The notes: generated by a model from the letters alone, not told the origin. A stretch of 64,000 nt of DNA from JBBRDU01 sp038230335 (GCA_038230335.1 JBBRNL010000006.1:124001-188000), one strand, 5' to 3'. Positions 54,043 to 63,621 are shown, counted from the first letter of the stretch. Numbers and translations: made by a program.

Positions 54043-55158
54043 TCAAGTATTCGCAGCGATTCCGCCGGCGTGGCGTTCGCGGATTCGGCTAATCGCCCAG
54101 GCAGCGTGCTCCGCGATCAATGGTTCCGGGTCGGCCGCGGCTCGTTCGAGCGCAGGCAGGTCCATCGCATTACCCACGTTTCCTAACGCGACGCAGACGT
54201 TGCGCAAGAAGCCCCTTCGCTTAATGCGTCGGATCGGCGATTTCCGGAAGAGAGCGCGAAATTGCTCGTCAGTCAGGCTGAGATAATCGCGCAGCGCCAT
54301 GCCCACGGTCGCAGGACGAGCCGCAAAGGCGGCTTCGCGCGAGGCTTCGGCGAAGCGATTCCACGGACATGCATCGAGACAGGCGTCACAGCCGAAGATC
54401 CGATCCCCGATCAAGGTTCTGAACTCCATCGGAATGGCCGTCTTCAGTTCGATGGTCAGATACGAGATGCAACGACGGGCATCGAGCCGATGCGGCGAGG
54501 TAATGGCGCCCGTCGGACACGCCTTGATGCAGCGCTCGCACGTTCCGCAGCGATCTTTTTGCGGCGTATCGGGAGCCAAGTCGAGCGTAGTCAAAAGTTC
54601 AGCCAGGAAAAACCAGGTGCCCAAACGGCTATCCAGCAACATCGTGCTCTTCCCGTGCCAGCCCAATCCCGCTTGGGCCGCGTAATCACGCTCCAAAACC
54701 GGGCCGGTATCCACGTAGCTTTTTTGCACTCCGCCAAACTGCTGAAGAAATCCGTCGATCTTCGACAACTTGGGCGTAATCACGTCGTGGTAATCTTCGC
54801 CCCACGCATAACGCGCGATCCGGCCCGTCGCCTTGGAAGGGACGGAGCCAGTCTCCCGTTCTTTCGTAGCCGCGGACCCCTGCCAGTAATTCAGAGCCAA
54901 AGCAATGACCGAGCGCGCTCCCACCAGAACCTGCTGGGGATCGCAACGCTTCTCTTCGCCGCGCGTCATGTAATTCATCTCACCGGCCGCGCCAAGGCGG
55001 AGCCATTCCCGAAATTCATTCGCATGGGGTGGGGTACCGCAAATCGCCACACGGCACTCGTCAAAACCGATCTCCCTGGCGAATCGGACGAGTTGTTTCT
55101 TTATATCGTCCTGCCCGGCAGATGCGGTTTCGCGAAAAGGCATATCGCTCGTCTTCAT
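54043..55158 (-). CDS. queG: Epoxyqueuosine reductase
   Basis: 371 residues. Last step of queuosine synthesis in tRNA: reduces epoxyqueuosine, using cobalamin and two 4Fe-4S clusters. Cluster motifs are CGTCERCIKACPTGAI and GCDACLDACPWNRFA; upstream come GAAGEMNYMTRGEEKR and AGLGWHGKSTMLLDSRLGTW. The C-terminal HEAT-like region (ALERAAADPEPLIAEHAAWA) is present, so it is the full-length type. Its start overlaps the aroK stop (ATGA). Confidence 0.96.
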   Translation of the reverse strand: MKTSDMPFRETASAGQDDIKKQLVRFAREIGFDECRVAICGTPPHANEFREWLRLGAAGEMNYMTRGEEKRCDPQQVLVGARSVIALALNYWQGSAATKERETGSVPSKATGRIARYAWGEDYHDVITPKLSKIDGFLQQFGGVQKSYVDTGPVLERDYAAQAGLGWHGKSTMLLDSRLGTWFFLAELLTTLDLAPDTPQKDRCGTCERCIKACPTGAITSPHRLDARRCISYLTIELKTAIPMEFRTLIGDRIFGCDACLDACPWNRFAEASREAAFAARPATVGMALRDYLSLTDEQFRALFRKSPIRRIKRRGFLRNVCVALGNVGNAMDLPALERAAADPEPLIAEHAAWAISRIRERHAGGIAANT

Positions 55159-55694
55159 GACGCGCCACCTTCTTGTCGCTTTTCGAGTTCACTCAGAATG
55201 ACATCGGTCACGTCATCGTGACTCCGACGTGTCGTATCAACGCGCATGTCGGCGGCAGCGGCGTAGAGCGGACCACGTGCCTCCAGCATTTGCGAAATGG
55301 TGATGGCCGGGTTCACCGTTTGCAGGAGCGGTCGATTTCCACGCCGCGACGCGCGTTCCAAAAGTACGTCCGTGTCTGCCTCGAGCCAGATCACCCGGCC
55401 GAGCCGTTTCAGTGTATCGACGTTGCCCGGCCGCAGAATCACGCCTCCACCTGTTACAATAATTGCGGGTTCGCTCAGGCGCAGCTCACTCAGCACCGTA
55501 CTCTCCAGATCGCGGAACCATTCTTCGCCGTTCTGCGCGAACATCTCCGGAATGGATAGGCCGGCTTGTGCGACGATCATTTCATCCATATCAAAGCGCG
55601 GCAAACCGGTGCGCGTTTGCAGGCAGCGGCCCACCGAAGATTTGCCGGCGCCCATCATTCCGATGAGCACAATGGATCGCGCGTCGGAGGCCAT
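55155..55694 (-). CDS. aroK: Shikimate kinase
   Basis: 179 residues from the ATG giving MASDARSIVLIGMMGAGKSS with its P-loop. Shikimate-binding residues are in FDMDEMIVAQAGLSIPEMFA, EEWFRDLES and TGGGVILRPGN; the lid region includes RASRRGNRPLL. It phosphorylates shikimate in the chorismate pathway. The reading frame extends to 55727 but those residues do not match. It is divergent from purE and overlaps queG. Confidence 0.93.
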   Translation of the reverse strand: MASDARSIVLIGMMGAGKSSVGRCLQTRTGLPRFDMDEMIVAQAGLSIPEMFAQNGEEWFRDLESTVLSELRLSEPAIIVTGGGVILRPGNVDTLKRLGRVIWLEADTDVLLERASRRGNRPLLQTVNPAITISQMLEARGPLYAAAADMRVDTTRRSHDDVTDVILSELEKRQEGGAS

Positions 55695-55770
55695 CGCCCA
55701 ATCTCGATTACAGCGGGCGCTGCACAAGGGGTGGATGCATTAGTAGGGGCGATTGACCCAATCACCTTAG

Positions 55771-55787
55771 GCGGTTCGGTGAACCGC
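55771..55787. other. Small hairpin upstream of purE
   Basis: GCGGTTC, loop GGT, GAACCGC: a seven-base-pair stem with a three-base loop, 63 bases before the purE start and between the divergent aroK and purE. It could lie in the purE leader, but there is no T run or ligand-binding fold around it, so no riboswitch is claimed. Confidence 0.4.
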
Positions 55788-55849
55788 TCCCAAAAACCAC
55801 TTTACACACGCGGCAGTTGCGAGGAAGTGAGTCGCGTTACCGCAACCTT

Positions 55850-56347
55850 ATGGCGCGCTTAAAGCCTTCTCCATTAGTCGCCGTCATCATGGGAAGTTCA
55901 TCCGATTGGAAAACCGTGCGGCACACCGTGCGGATGCTGAAAGATTTAGGAGTGCCCTGCGAGCACCGCATTGTCTCGGCCCACCGCACTCCAAAGCTTC
56001 TCGCCGATTTCGGGCGAAGCGCGGCTGACCGGGGCATCCGCGTCATTATCGCAGCGGCGGGAGGGGCTGCCCATTTACCGGGGATGATCGCGGCCCACAC
56101 CTGGCTTCCCGTTCTGGGTATTCCCATCATGACGAAAGCGCTGAAAGGGATCGACTCGCTCCTTTCGATTGCACAAATGCCAGCCGGAGTAGCGGTCGGC
56201 ACCCTCGCCATCGGCGAAGCCGGGGCCAAGAACGCGGGACTGCTGGCCGCCAGTATTATTGGCCTGAACGATCCGAAAGTGCGGCGCCGCGTTGAATCAT
56301 TTCGCAACAAACAGACCAAGACTGTCCTGAGCCAGCGGTTGCCATGA
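55850..56347 (+). CDS. purE: 5-(carboxyamino)imidazole ribonucleotide mutase
   Basis: 165 residues from the ATG at 55850 (MARLKPSPLVAVIMGSSSDW). Class I PurE moving the carboxyl group to carbon 4 of the imidazole ring in purine synthesis. Motifs GSSSDWKTVRHT, VSAHRTPKLLADF and AAAGGAAHLPGMIAAHTWLP carry the substrate loop and catalytic His. The next gene, purK, starts in its stop (ATGA), so the pair is translationally coupled and the substrate is probably passed between them. Confidence 0.96.
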   Translation: MARLKPSPLVAVIMGSSSDWKTVRHTVRMLKDLGVPCEHRIVSAHRTPKLLADFGRSAADRGIRVIIAAAGGAAHLPGMIAAHTWLPVLGIPIMTKALKGIDSLLSIAQMPAGVAVGTLAIGEAGAKNAGLLAASIIGLNDPKVRRRVESFRNKQTKTVLSQRLP

Positions 56348-57486
56348 CGCGCGTTTACCCGCCCGGCTCGACCATCGGCGTGATGGGCGGCGGACAACTC
56401 GGCCGCATGTTTGCCGGAGCGGCCCGCCGCATGGGCTATCGGGTCCACATCTTCACGCCCGAGCAGGCGAGTCCGGCCGCGCAATTCGCCGATCTCGCGA
56501 CCGAGGCGGATTATGGCGATGAAAATGCGGTCCGCGGTTTCGCGCGAGCCGTCGATCTGATTACCTTCGAGTTCGAAAACATCCCGGCCGAAACGATCGC
56601 GTGGTGTGCGCATCACACAGAAGTGCGGCCCGATGGCCGGGTCCTGGAAATCGCCCAGCATCGTCTGCGCGAAAAAACCTTTCTCGCCGAGCATCATTTC
56701 CCACTCCCGCAATTTCGCGCCGTCCGCGATCGCTCCGAGTTGGAGTCGGCCCTGGAGTTGATCGGGCGCGCGGCCATTCTGAAAACGGCGGCCTTTGGCT
56801 ACGACGGCAAAGGCCAGCAGTCGATCGCGTCACGCGATCTCGACGATGTTTGGCAAACGCGCGCCGGTGACGATTTGGTCCTCGAGCAGGCGATCGATTT
56901 CGCGAAGGAGATCTCGGTAATCGTCGCGCGCGATCCGCAGGCGGAAATGAAGGCCTTCCCGATTGCCGAAAATATCCATCGTGAGCACATCCTCGATATT
57001 ACGTCCGTACCCGCCAGTCTTTCAGCAGCCGTGGCGAAGGACGCGGTCGATCTGGCCTGCGCCATCGCGGAAAAGCTCGAGGTGATCGGATTGCTTGCCG
57101 TCGAAATGTTCGTGGATCAAGGCGGTCAGGTCCTCGTGAACGAGCTGGCCCCGCGTCCGCATAATTCAGGTCACTGGTCGATCGAAGGGTGCCTAACGAG
57201 CCAGTTCGAGCAACACGTACGCGCGGTCTGTGGGCTTGCTTTGGGTCCGACCGAAATTCTGCGCCCGGCCGCCATGGCTAATTTGCTCGGGCAGGTTTGG
57301 TCGAGCGGCGAACCTGACTGGGCGGCCGCGCTGGCTGTTCCCAACGTTCATCTTCATCTCTACGGGAAACGCGAGCCGCGCCCGCGCCGGAAAATGGGAC
57401 ATCTGACGGCGCTCGCGGCTTCCACGACCGAGGCCGGAGACCTTGTGCGCCGAGCCCGGCAAAGCCTGTGCACACCGAAATCCTAG
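56344..57486 (+). CDS. purK: 5-(carboxyamino)imidazole ribonucleotide synthase
   Basis: 380 residues. ATP-grasp enzyme making N5-CAIR from AIR and bicarbonate. It opens PPGSTIGVMGGGQLGRMFAG, has DLITFEFENIPAETIAW, AAILKTAAFGYDGKGQQSI for ATP binding and LVNELAPRPHNSGHWSIEGC, all typical of PurK. It directly follows purE and its 3' end overlaps the tsaC start by 19 bases, which suggests a purEK-tsaC operon. Confidence 0.96.
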   Translation: MTRVYPPGSTIGVMGGGQLGRMFAGAARRMGYRVHIFTPEQASPAAQFADLATEADYGDENAVRGFARAVDLITFEFENIPAETIAWCAHHTEVRPDGRVLEIAQHRLREKTFLAEHHFPLPQFRAVRDRSELESALELIGRAAILKTAAFGYDGKGQQSIASRDLDDVWQTRAGDDLVLEQAIDFAKEISVIVARDPQAEMKAFPIAENIHREHILDITSVPASLSAAVAKDAVDLACAIAEKLEVIGLLAVEMFVDQGGQVLVNELAPRPHNSGHWSIEGCLTSQFEQHVRAVCGLALGPTEILRPAAMANLLGQVWSSGEPDWAAALAVPNVHLHLYGKREPRPRRKMGHLTALAASTTEAGDLVRRARQSLCTPKS

Positions 57487-58445
57487 ACGCCGAGCACGAC
57501 TCGGCCATCCCGCGCGCGGTCGAACTCCTCCGCGCCGGTAAAATGGTGGCGTTGCCGACTGAAACTGTTTACGGCTTGGCCGCAGATGCACTGAAGCCGG
57601 AAGCAGCCGCTCAGGTTTTCGCGGTAAAAGAACGACCCCGCTTCGATCCGCTGATCGTTCACTTACCGTCGCGCGATTGGATGGATCGCATCGCTCGCAT
57701 CCCCGAGGGAGATCGCGCACTGGTCGATCAACTCACGAAACGCTTCTGGCCTGGCCCATTGACCCTTGTGCTTCCGCGCCAGTCGATCGTGCCGGATGTT
57801 GTTACGGCGGGTCTCGATACGGTTGCCATACGAATGAGTTCGCACCCGGTTTTTGCGCTGATCGTTCGAGCTTTTAATGGTCCGGTGGCGGCGCCCAGCG
57901 CCAATCGATTCGGCCGGATCAGCCCGACCACGGCCCAACATGTCATCGAGGAACTGCACGGTCGGATCCCTTTTATCGTGGACGGTGGACCGACTCGAAT
58001 TGGGGTGGAATCGACTGTTGTTTCCATCAATAAGGGAAAGATCCGCGTGCTCCGAAAAGGTCCCGTTACAGCGGAAGAACTATCGGAATATCCATGCGAT
58101 GAGCATGTTGAAACAAATACGAGGATCATCTCTCCAGGACAACTGCCAGTCCACTATGCCCCGCACACTCCGCTCCGAGTGGTGACCGATTCCCGTTCGT
58201 TTTCGATTCCACCGGGCCAGCGCGTCGGCCTGTTGGCCTGGAACAGCGTGGAGGGGACCGATCGCTTTGCGGGATTTCGGATCCTTAGCGCAAAAAAAGA
58301 TCCGATCGAGGCGGCGGCCAGCCTTTTCCGTCTCCTCCGCGAACTCGACGCCTTGAATCTCGACATGATTCTGGCCGAGGAAATGCCCGAGGGAGGTCTG
58401 GGCGCCGCGATCATGGATCGTCTCCGCCGGGCCGAATCCCGGTAG
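57468..58445 (+). CDS. L-threonylcarbamoyladenylate synthase (Sua5/YwlC type)
   Basis: 325 residues, GTG start. Makes the threonylcarbamoyl-AMP for t6A37 in tRNAs. The YrdC domain has KMVALPTETVYGLAADALK, VKERPRFDPLIVHLPSRD, FWPGPLTLVLPRQ, IAPSANRFG-like GPVAAPSANRFGRISPTTAQ and VDGGPTRIGVESTVVS. A C-terminal extension of about 100 residues (RIISPGQLPVHYAPHTPLRV) is the Sua5 domain, so this is the long type. It is the last gene of the purEK cluster, overlapping purK by 19 bases. Confidence 0.94.
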   Translation: MHTEILDAEHDSAIPRAVELLRAGKMVALPTETVYGLAADALKPEAAAQVFAVKERPRFDPLIVHLPSRDWMDRIARIPEGDRALVDQLTKRFWPGPLTLVLPRQSIVPDVVTAGLDTVAIRMSSHPVFALIVRAFNGPVAAPSANRFGRISPTTAQHVIEELHGRIPFIVDGGPTRIGVESTVVSINKGKIRVLRKGPVTAEELSEYPCDEHVETNTRIISPGQLPVHYAPHTPLRVVTDSRSFSIPPGQRVGLLAWNSVEGTDRFAGFRILSAKKDPIEAAASLFRLLRELDALNLDMILAEEMPEGGLGAAIMDRLRRAESR

Positions 58446-58620
58446 GTGGATCGCGATCTCCGGGCGCGATGGTAGCCACAAGCGCCTTGGTCGCTCAAAC
58501 AACCGGCTCGCTCCCGCTTTATATTAGCATCGTGCTCGAATAGCTCGATCCACCCCGGCTGCCTCTCGTCTACGCCGGGCTTCCGCTTGAAGCAACGCCG
58601 GCACGTTCGATCTTCTGTCT

Positions 58621-61023
58621 GTGTTGGAGGGTCTCAGGGTCAATCTCGTCATTCCCGATCTTTGGCAGCAGGAAGCCGTCCGCGCCTTGCAGCAGGGGAA
58701 GGATGTTGTCGTGCAGGCGCCTACGGGAGCCGGTAAGACGTATATATTCGAATTGTTCTACCCGAGTCTCAAAGAGCAGGCCGTCTTCACCGTCCCCACG
58801 CGGGCTCTGGCCAATGACAAACTGACGGAGTGGCGCGCGCGCGGCTGGGACGTAGGCATCGCCACCGGGGACCTAGCCGTTAATCTGGATGCACGCGTTA
58901 TCGTGGCCACCCTTGAAACCCAGCGCAGCCGGTTTCTGCGCGGCGAAGGCCCGCGACTCCTCGTCATCGACGAATTCCAGATGCTGGGCGACTCCATGCG
59001 GGGAGTGCATTATGAACTCGCCATCGCGCTCGCGCCGCGCCACACGCAGTTGCTGCTCCTGAGCGGAAGCGTTGCGAACGGCCAGGATGTCGTAGCCTGG
59101 CTGCAACGCATCGGACGCGACGCGGTCCTGATCGAACATCAGGAACGGCCGGTTCCCCTCGAAGAACGGGATCTGAATATTTTGCCTGATTCGCAGTTCG
59201 TCCAGACGCGGAATCTGTGGCCGCGCATTATCGGTCGCGCCATCCGCGCCGAACTTGCCCCTGTATTGCTGTTTGCGCCGCGCCGGGCGGCGGCTGAACA
59301 AATCGCTCAATCGATCGCGTCGGCTGTGCCGGTGCGCGATCCACTTCCGCTGACGCCGGCGCAGGAAGCGATCGCCGGCAAGCAATTGTCCAAGCTCCTG
59401 CGCAGTCGTGTGGCCTACCATCATAGCGGGTTGAGCTATGCTGCCCGCGCGGGCCTGGTGGAAGCTCTGGCCAAGTGTGGTCAACTCAACGTTGTTGTCG
59501 CGACCATGGGCCTGGCCGCCGGGATCAACTTCTCCATGCGTTCGGTTCTGGTGACCGATCGACGTTATTTTGCGGGTAACTTCGAGCGCCAGATCGAAGC
59601 TGATGAACTTTTGCAGATGTTCGGCCGGGCCGGAAGGCGTGGACTCGATGAAATTGGATACGTGCTCTATTCCGCCGATTTTCCGCGTCTAGGCGACGCG
59701 CGCCCGCGCCAGTTGAAACGTGCCACGCAGGTGGATTGGCCCAGCTTGGTTGGCGTAATGCATGTGGCGGCTACGCGAGGCGAACAACCATTTGACGCGG
59801 CGGTCGAGCTGACGCGCTCCTTGTTCAGTGTGCAACGAGTCCCACTGGGCGTGGAGCATCCCTTGCAAACCGGGCCAAGACCCTGTGGCCTTTGGGTGAC
59901 GGATGAACGCGCGCGTTTCGCCCGGCGTGGCGTGGTCGAAATGCTCAACTCAAGCGGCCAATGGGAAATAAAGACTCCCGCCACCACGGCCCGGCTTGGT
60001 GACGTGTTCGTGCGCGAACAAGAGCAATGGCGTCGCGCGCTCATCCTCCCGCGAACCCTCGATAATCTGGGTACAGGGAACCTCTGCCGGTTGCGCGACA
60101 AAGGCATCTACGGCCGCGAACTGGCGGTTGCTAACAGTCTTGTTTCCACTGAAGTGGCCCTGGGCAAATGGCTGAGGAAAGCGACCGGCGAGCGCGTGGT
60201 CGAGCGGAGCCATTTCGATCAGGCAATCATGGCAAGACTTGTGGAACTCGTTAGGCCGGCAGTTATTCTGGAACAGGTCACGCGCGGGATGACTATTTCT
60301 CTTCGTCTCGACTACTCCGACATCGCCACGGAAGCACATATCGATTCATTCGGGCACGCCCTGGTCGCGCCGCCCGAGCGTCAAAATCTCCCGGCCGTTT
60401 GCCGCACCTGCGATCAACTTGATTTCGATCAGGCGGTCGCGATCACGAATTCACCGGCCTTTGCCTGGCGCCAACTGGGATTGGTTGAACCCGACGGTTC
60501 GCCTACATCGCGAGGAATTATTTTTTCATTTTTCCAGGCCGGAGAAGGGCTGGCCATCGCGGCTGCCTTGGAAGACGAATCTTACGCCATCGAAGATATC
60601 GTGTTCGATCTGGCGAACATTCGCGCGGGCCCGCGCTTCGCCGGAGAAGATGCCCCGTTAGGCGGACGGCTCGGCACGCTGTGCCAGCGCGTCTACCATC
60701 GGCTGGATTGTCCAGGTTACCTTGCCATGGGTGTCCTAACGCAATACGGCGCCGGCGCGGCTGAAGTGATGCGCGAACTGGCGGCCAATCCCGGCTCGCG
60801 TTACAAGTTGACGAGCGAAACGCTGCGACATGGGGATATTGAGCGGGCCCTGATTGAATGGCGCAGTCTCTTGCGCCACATCGTGGCGGCGCCCGATCAT
60901 AACTCACCGCGCTGGCGCCAGTTGAAAGCGGCGGCGGCCGGATTTGCCGACCGGACCACTTCGCCTGCTCTCGCCGAGTTGCCTCCGTTACTGGCGTCGC
61001 AGCAGCAGCGACGACTTCTTTAG
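58621..61023 (+). CDS. Ski2-like superfamily 2 helicase
   Basis: 800 residues, GTG start at 58621 (a TTG at 58624 is equal). Motif Q-like WQQEAVRAL, motif I VVVQAPTGAGKTYIFE, Ia TVPTRALANDKL, II VIDEFQML (DEFQ rather than DExH), III LLSGSVANG, IV/V VVVATMGLAAGINFSM, VI QMFGRAGRRGLDE. The C-terminal half holds a winged-helix-like region and a helical part with three conserved cysteines (CRTCDQ). It is probably a DNA or RNA remodelling enzyme; the target is unknown. No nuclease or partner gene is adjacent, so a link to restriction or CRISPR is not supported. Confidence 0.85.
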   Translation: MLEGLRVNLVIPDLWQQEAVRALQQGKDVVVQAPTGAGKTYIFELFYPSLKEQAVFTVPTRALANDKLTEWRARGWDVGIATGDLAVNLDARVIVATLETQRSRFLRGEGPRLLVIDEFQMLGDSMRGVHYELAIALAPRHTQLLLLSGSVANGQDVVAWLQRIGRDAVLIEHQERPVPLEERDLNILPDSQFVQTRNLWPRIIGRAIRAELAPVLLFAPRRAAAEQIAQSIASAVPVRDPLPLTPAQEAIAGKQLSKLLRSRVAYHHSGLSYAARAGLVEALAKCGQLNVVVATMGLAAGINFSMRSVLVTDRRYFAGNFERQIEADELLQMFGRAGRRGLDEIGYVLYSADFPRLGDARPRQLKRATQVDWPSLVGVMHVAATRGEQPFDAAVELTRSLFSVQRVPLGVEHPLQTGPRPCGLWVTDERARFARRGVVEMLNSSGQWEIKTPATTARLGDVFVREQEQWRRALILPRTLDNLGTGNLCRLRDKGIYGRELAVANSLVSTEVALGKWLRKATGERVVERSHFDQAIMARLVELVRPAVILEQVTRGMTISLRLDYSDIATEAHIDSFGHALVAPPERQNLPAVCRTCDQLDFDQAVAITNSPAFAWRQLGLVEPDGSPTSRGIIFSFFQAGEGLAIAAALEDESYAIEDIVFDLANIRAGPRFAGEDAPLGGRLGTLCQRVYHRLDCPGYLAMGVLTQYGAGAAEVMRELAANPGSRYKLTSETLRHGDIERALIEWRSLLRHIVAAPDHNSPRWRQLKAAAAGFADRTTSPALAELPPLLASQQQRRLL

Positions 61024-61034
61024 GGAGATCAATC

Positions 61035-61151
61035 TGTTATCCCGAGCAAGAGCGACGGATCTCTCACGCTTTGTGGGTCACACTAGATAAAGGGCGTGCC
61101 GCCGTCTGAGTAGGCGAGATCCTTCGCCGTCTGTGCTTGCTCAGGATGACA
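61035..61151. repeat. Inverted-repeat element (TGTCATCCTGAGC type)
   Basis: Left arm TGTTATCCCGAGCAAGAGCG and, on the other strand at the right, TGTCATCCTGAGCAAGCACA are mirrored about 60 bases apart, both leading to GGATCTC. Partial copies of the right arm are at 26575-26609 and 7771-7787. It fills most of the 192-base gap between the helicase and pyrG (convergent genes) and encodes nothing. Confidence 0.6.
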
Positions 61152-61215
61152 AGCTGTCGAAGGCGAACACGGTCGCTAATAAAGCGATGCTCCAAAGAGG
61201 CGCTGCGAAGCCCAT

Positions 61216-62841
61216 CTAGGCCGCGCGGCGCGACGCGCTGGATTGCTGTTGCCGGGCCAGGCACGCTTCCACGAATCCCTGAAAGAGAGGGTGGGGATTG
61301 TTCGGTTTGCTTTGGAACTCGGGATGGTACTGGCAGGCGAGGAAATAAGGATGGTCGCGCAACTCGACGAGTTCGGCGAGGGCCCCGTCCGGTGACGTTC
61401 CTGAGATGATGAAGCCTTTCTCACCCATCTGGTCGCGGTATTTCATATTGAACTCGTAGCGGTGCCGATGTCGCTCCAGCACATCGCTGGCGCCGTAAAT
61501 TTTTTCGGCCAGCGTACCGGGAGAGATTTTCGTCGGCCACGTTCCCAGCCGCATGCTCGCGCCCTTGTTCCGCACTCCCCGTTGTTCTTCCAGCAGCGAA
61601 ATGACAGGTTCCTTCGTGTTCTTGTCGAACTCCGTGCTGTTCGCGCCTTCCAATCCGCACACATCGCGCGCGAATTCAATAGTGGCGACCTGCATGCCCA
61701 GACAAAGACCGAGGAAGGGCACTTTGTGTTCGCGCGCGAATTTGGCGGCTTTGATTTTGCCTTCCACGCCGCGCTCGCCGAATCCGCCCGGAATCAGGAC
61801 GCCGGTCACATTTTGCAACTCGCCGTCCACCCCATTCTGCAAAGTTTCCGCGTCGATCAATTTCAACTCGATGCCGCAATCGTGGCTGGCTGCGGCATGG
61901 GTGAGCGATTCGTAGATGGATTTATAGGCATCCTGCAGCTCAATATACTTACCCACCACCGCGATGGTGACGTGCTGAGCCGGACTAATGATGCGCTGAA
62001 CAAAACGGCGCCAACTCGTTAGGTCAGGCTCCGGTGTTTTCAGTTGGAGAAGATCGCACACCAGTTTGTCCAGTCCTTCGTTGTGCAGCAGAAGCGGCAC
62101 TTCATAAATGGTGTGCTCGACATCGGCCGCCTCGATCACGGCTTTTTCCGAAACGTTACAGAACATGGAGAGCTTCTGGCGCACCTCGGCATCGAGCGGA
62201 TTCTCCGTGCGACACATCAGGACTTGCGGCTGCAGACCGATCTCGCGCAGCTTGGCCACGCTTTGCTGGGTCGGCTTGGTCTTCAGCTCACCAGCCGCCT
62301 TGATGAAAGGCACCAGCGTCACATGGATGTTAATCACGTTCTGCGGGCCCATTTCCAAAACGAATTGACGGATCGCTTCGAGAAACGGCAGGCCTTCGAT
62401 GTCGCCCGTCGTCCCGCCAATTTCGGTGATGACAACGTCGTATGTACTTTCGTCCGAAATCTCGCGAATGCGCGCCTTGATCACGTCCGTGACATGCGGG
62501 ATGACCTGCACCGTTTTGCCCAGATAATCGCCCCGTCGCTCTTTTAGGATGACGGTCTCGTAAACCTGGCCGCTCGTCAGGTTGTTGTGACGCGATAGAA
62601 CGCAATTCGTGAAACGTTCGTAGTGTCCGAGATCGAGATCGGTCTCGGCCCCGTCGTTCAGGACATAAACTTCACCGTGCTGGAAAGGGTTCATCGTGCC
62701 GGGATCTACATTCAGGTAGGGGTCGAATTTCTGAAACACGACGCGCAGCCCGCGCAGTTCCAAAAGTGTTCCGAGCGACGCGGCGGCCAGGCCTTTCCCG
62801 AGAGAACTCACGACTCCTCCAGTGAAAAAAATGTATTTCAT
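61216..62841 (-). CDS. pyrG: CTP synthase
   Basis: 541 residues. Makes CTP from UTP and glutamine. The synthase domain starts MKYIFFTGGVVSSLGKGLAA with FDPYLNVDPGTMNPFQHGEV and the amidotransferase domain has GGFGERGVEGKIKAAK, nucleophile Cys in LGLCLGMQ and the His/Glu end CQYHPEFQSK. Length and motif order are normal. Its start overlaps the kdsB stop (ATGA). CTP is the donor for KdsB, which may explain the pairing. Confidence 0.97.
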   Translation of the reverse strand: MKYIFFTGGVVSSLGKGLAAASLGTLLELRGLRVVFQKFDPYLNVDPGTMNPFQHGEVYVLNDGAETDLDLGHYERFTNCVLSRHNNLTSGQVYETVILKERRGDYLGKTVQVIPHVTDVIKARIREISDESTYDVVITEIGGTTGDIEGLPFLEAIRQFVLEMGPQNVINIHVTLVPFIKAAGELKTKPTQQSVAKLREIGLQPQVLMCRTENPLDAEVRQKLSMFCNVSEKAVIEAADVEHTIYEVPLLLHNEGLDKLVCDLLQLKTPEPDLTSWRRFVQRIISPAQHVTIAVVGKYIELQDAYKSIYESLTHAAASHDCGIELKLIDAETLQNGVDGELQNVTGVLIPGGFGERGVEGKIKAAKFAREHKVPFLGLCLGMQVATIEFARDVCGLEGANSTEFDKNTKEPVISLLEEQRGVRNKGASMRLGTWPTKISPGTLAEKIYGASDVLERHRHRYEFNMKYRDQMGEKGFIISGTSPDGALAELVELRDHPYFLACQYHPEFQSKPNNPHPLFQGFVEACLARQQQSSASRRAA

Positions 62842-63596
62842 TTGGAGGCACTCCTGCGCTTCGCGCGAACGAGTTTTCGCTCCAGCGCGGCTGCGTCTTT
62901 CGGGGTGTCTACGCCCGGTGAACCCTGTTTTGTGACGAGCACATGAACCGTTACACCATTTTCAAGGGCGCGCAATTGTTCGAGGGCTTCGGCGCGCTCG
63001 AGCGGGCTCGGTTTCCATTGCACAAACTGAAGGAGCGATTCGCGGCGGAATCCGTAAATGCCCTGGTGCCGCAAAGTCTTGTAACCGGTGCCTGGGTTGC
63101 GCAGATAGGGAATAGGCGAGCGCGAGAAGTAGAGGGCCCGGCCCGTCCGATCGATCACCACTTTGACCTGATCGGGGGAGGACATCTCGGCTGCGTTATC
63201 GAACGGATGCGCCGCAGTCACAACAGCGATGCGCTTGTCTGCGACCAGTCGGGCGACCATGCGATCGATTAAACGTGGTTCGATGAGTGGTTCGTCCCCC
63301 TGGATATTAACGATGTAGCCAAACTTCGCAGCCGTCTTCGCCACCTCAGCGATACGATCGGTGCCGCTGGCGTGATCGGCCGAGGTCAGCGCGACTTCGG
63401 CGCCCCAGTTGAACGCGGCACTGGCAATCCGCATGTCGTCCGTGGCGATGATGACCGCATCGAGCCTGCGGGCGCGACGGCAGCGTTCCCAGACGTGTTG
63501 CAGCAAAGGCTTTCCCGCGATTGGGAAGAGAGGCTTGCCCGGGAAGCGAGTTGAAGCGTAACGGGCCGGGATGATGCCGAGGGCTTTTGGAGGCAT
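62838..63596 (-). CDS. kdsB: 3-deoxy-manno-octulosonate cytidylyltransferase
   Basis: 252 residues from the ATG giving MPPKALGIIPARYASTRFPG. Activates Kdo with CTP for LPS inner-core synthesis. Motifs: GKPLLQHVWERCR, ATDDMRIASAAFNWGAEV, ASGTDRIAEVAKT, IQGDEPLIEPRLID, and RALYFSRSPIPYLRN with the H-Q-G-I-Y-G-F turn. All are as expected for KdsB. It starts in a group with gmhB upstream and pyrG downstream, giving a small LPS-precursor cluster. Confidence 0.96.
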   Translation of the reverse strand: MPPKALGIIPARYASTRFPGKPLFPIAGKPLLQHVWERCRRARRLDAVIIATDDMRIASAAFNWGAEVALTSADHASGTDRIAEVAKTAAKFGYIVNIQGDEPLIEPRLIDRMVARLVADKRIAVVTAAHPFDNAAEMSSPDQVKVVIDRTGRALYFSRSPIPYLRNPGTGYKTLRHQGIYGFRRESLLQFVQWKPSPLERAEALEQLRALENGVTVHVLVTKQGSPGVDTPKDAAALERKLVRAKRRSASK

Positions 63597-63621
63597 GGAG
63601 CAACGGTGAGGAGTTGGCAGC

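Noticed and set aside
55771..55787. Purine riboswitch upstream of purE
   Set aside because: Only a single seven-base-pair hairpin is present; the three-way junction and conserved loops of purine or PRPP riboswitches are not seen.
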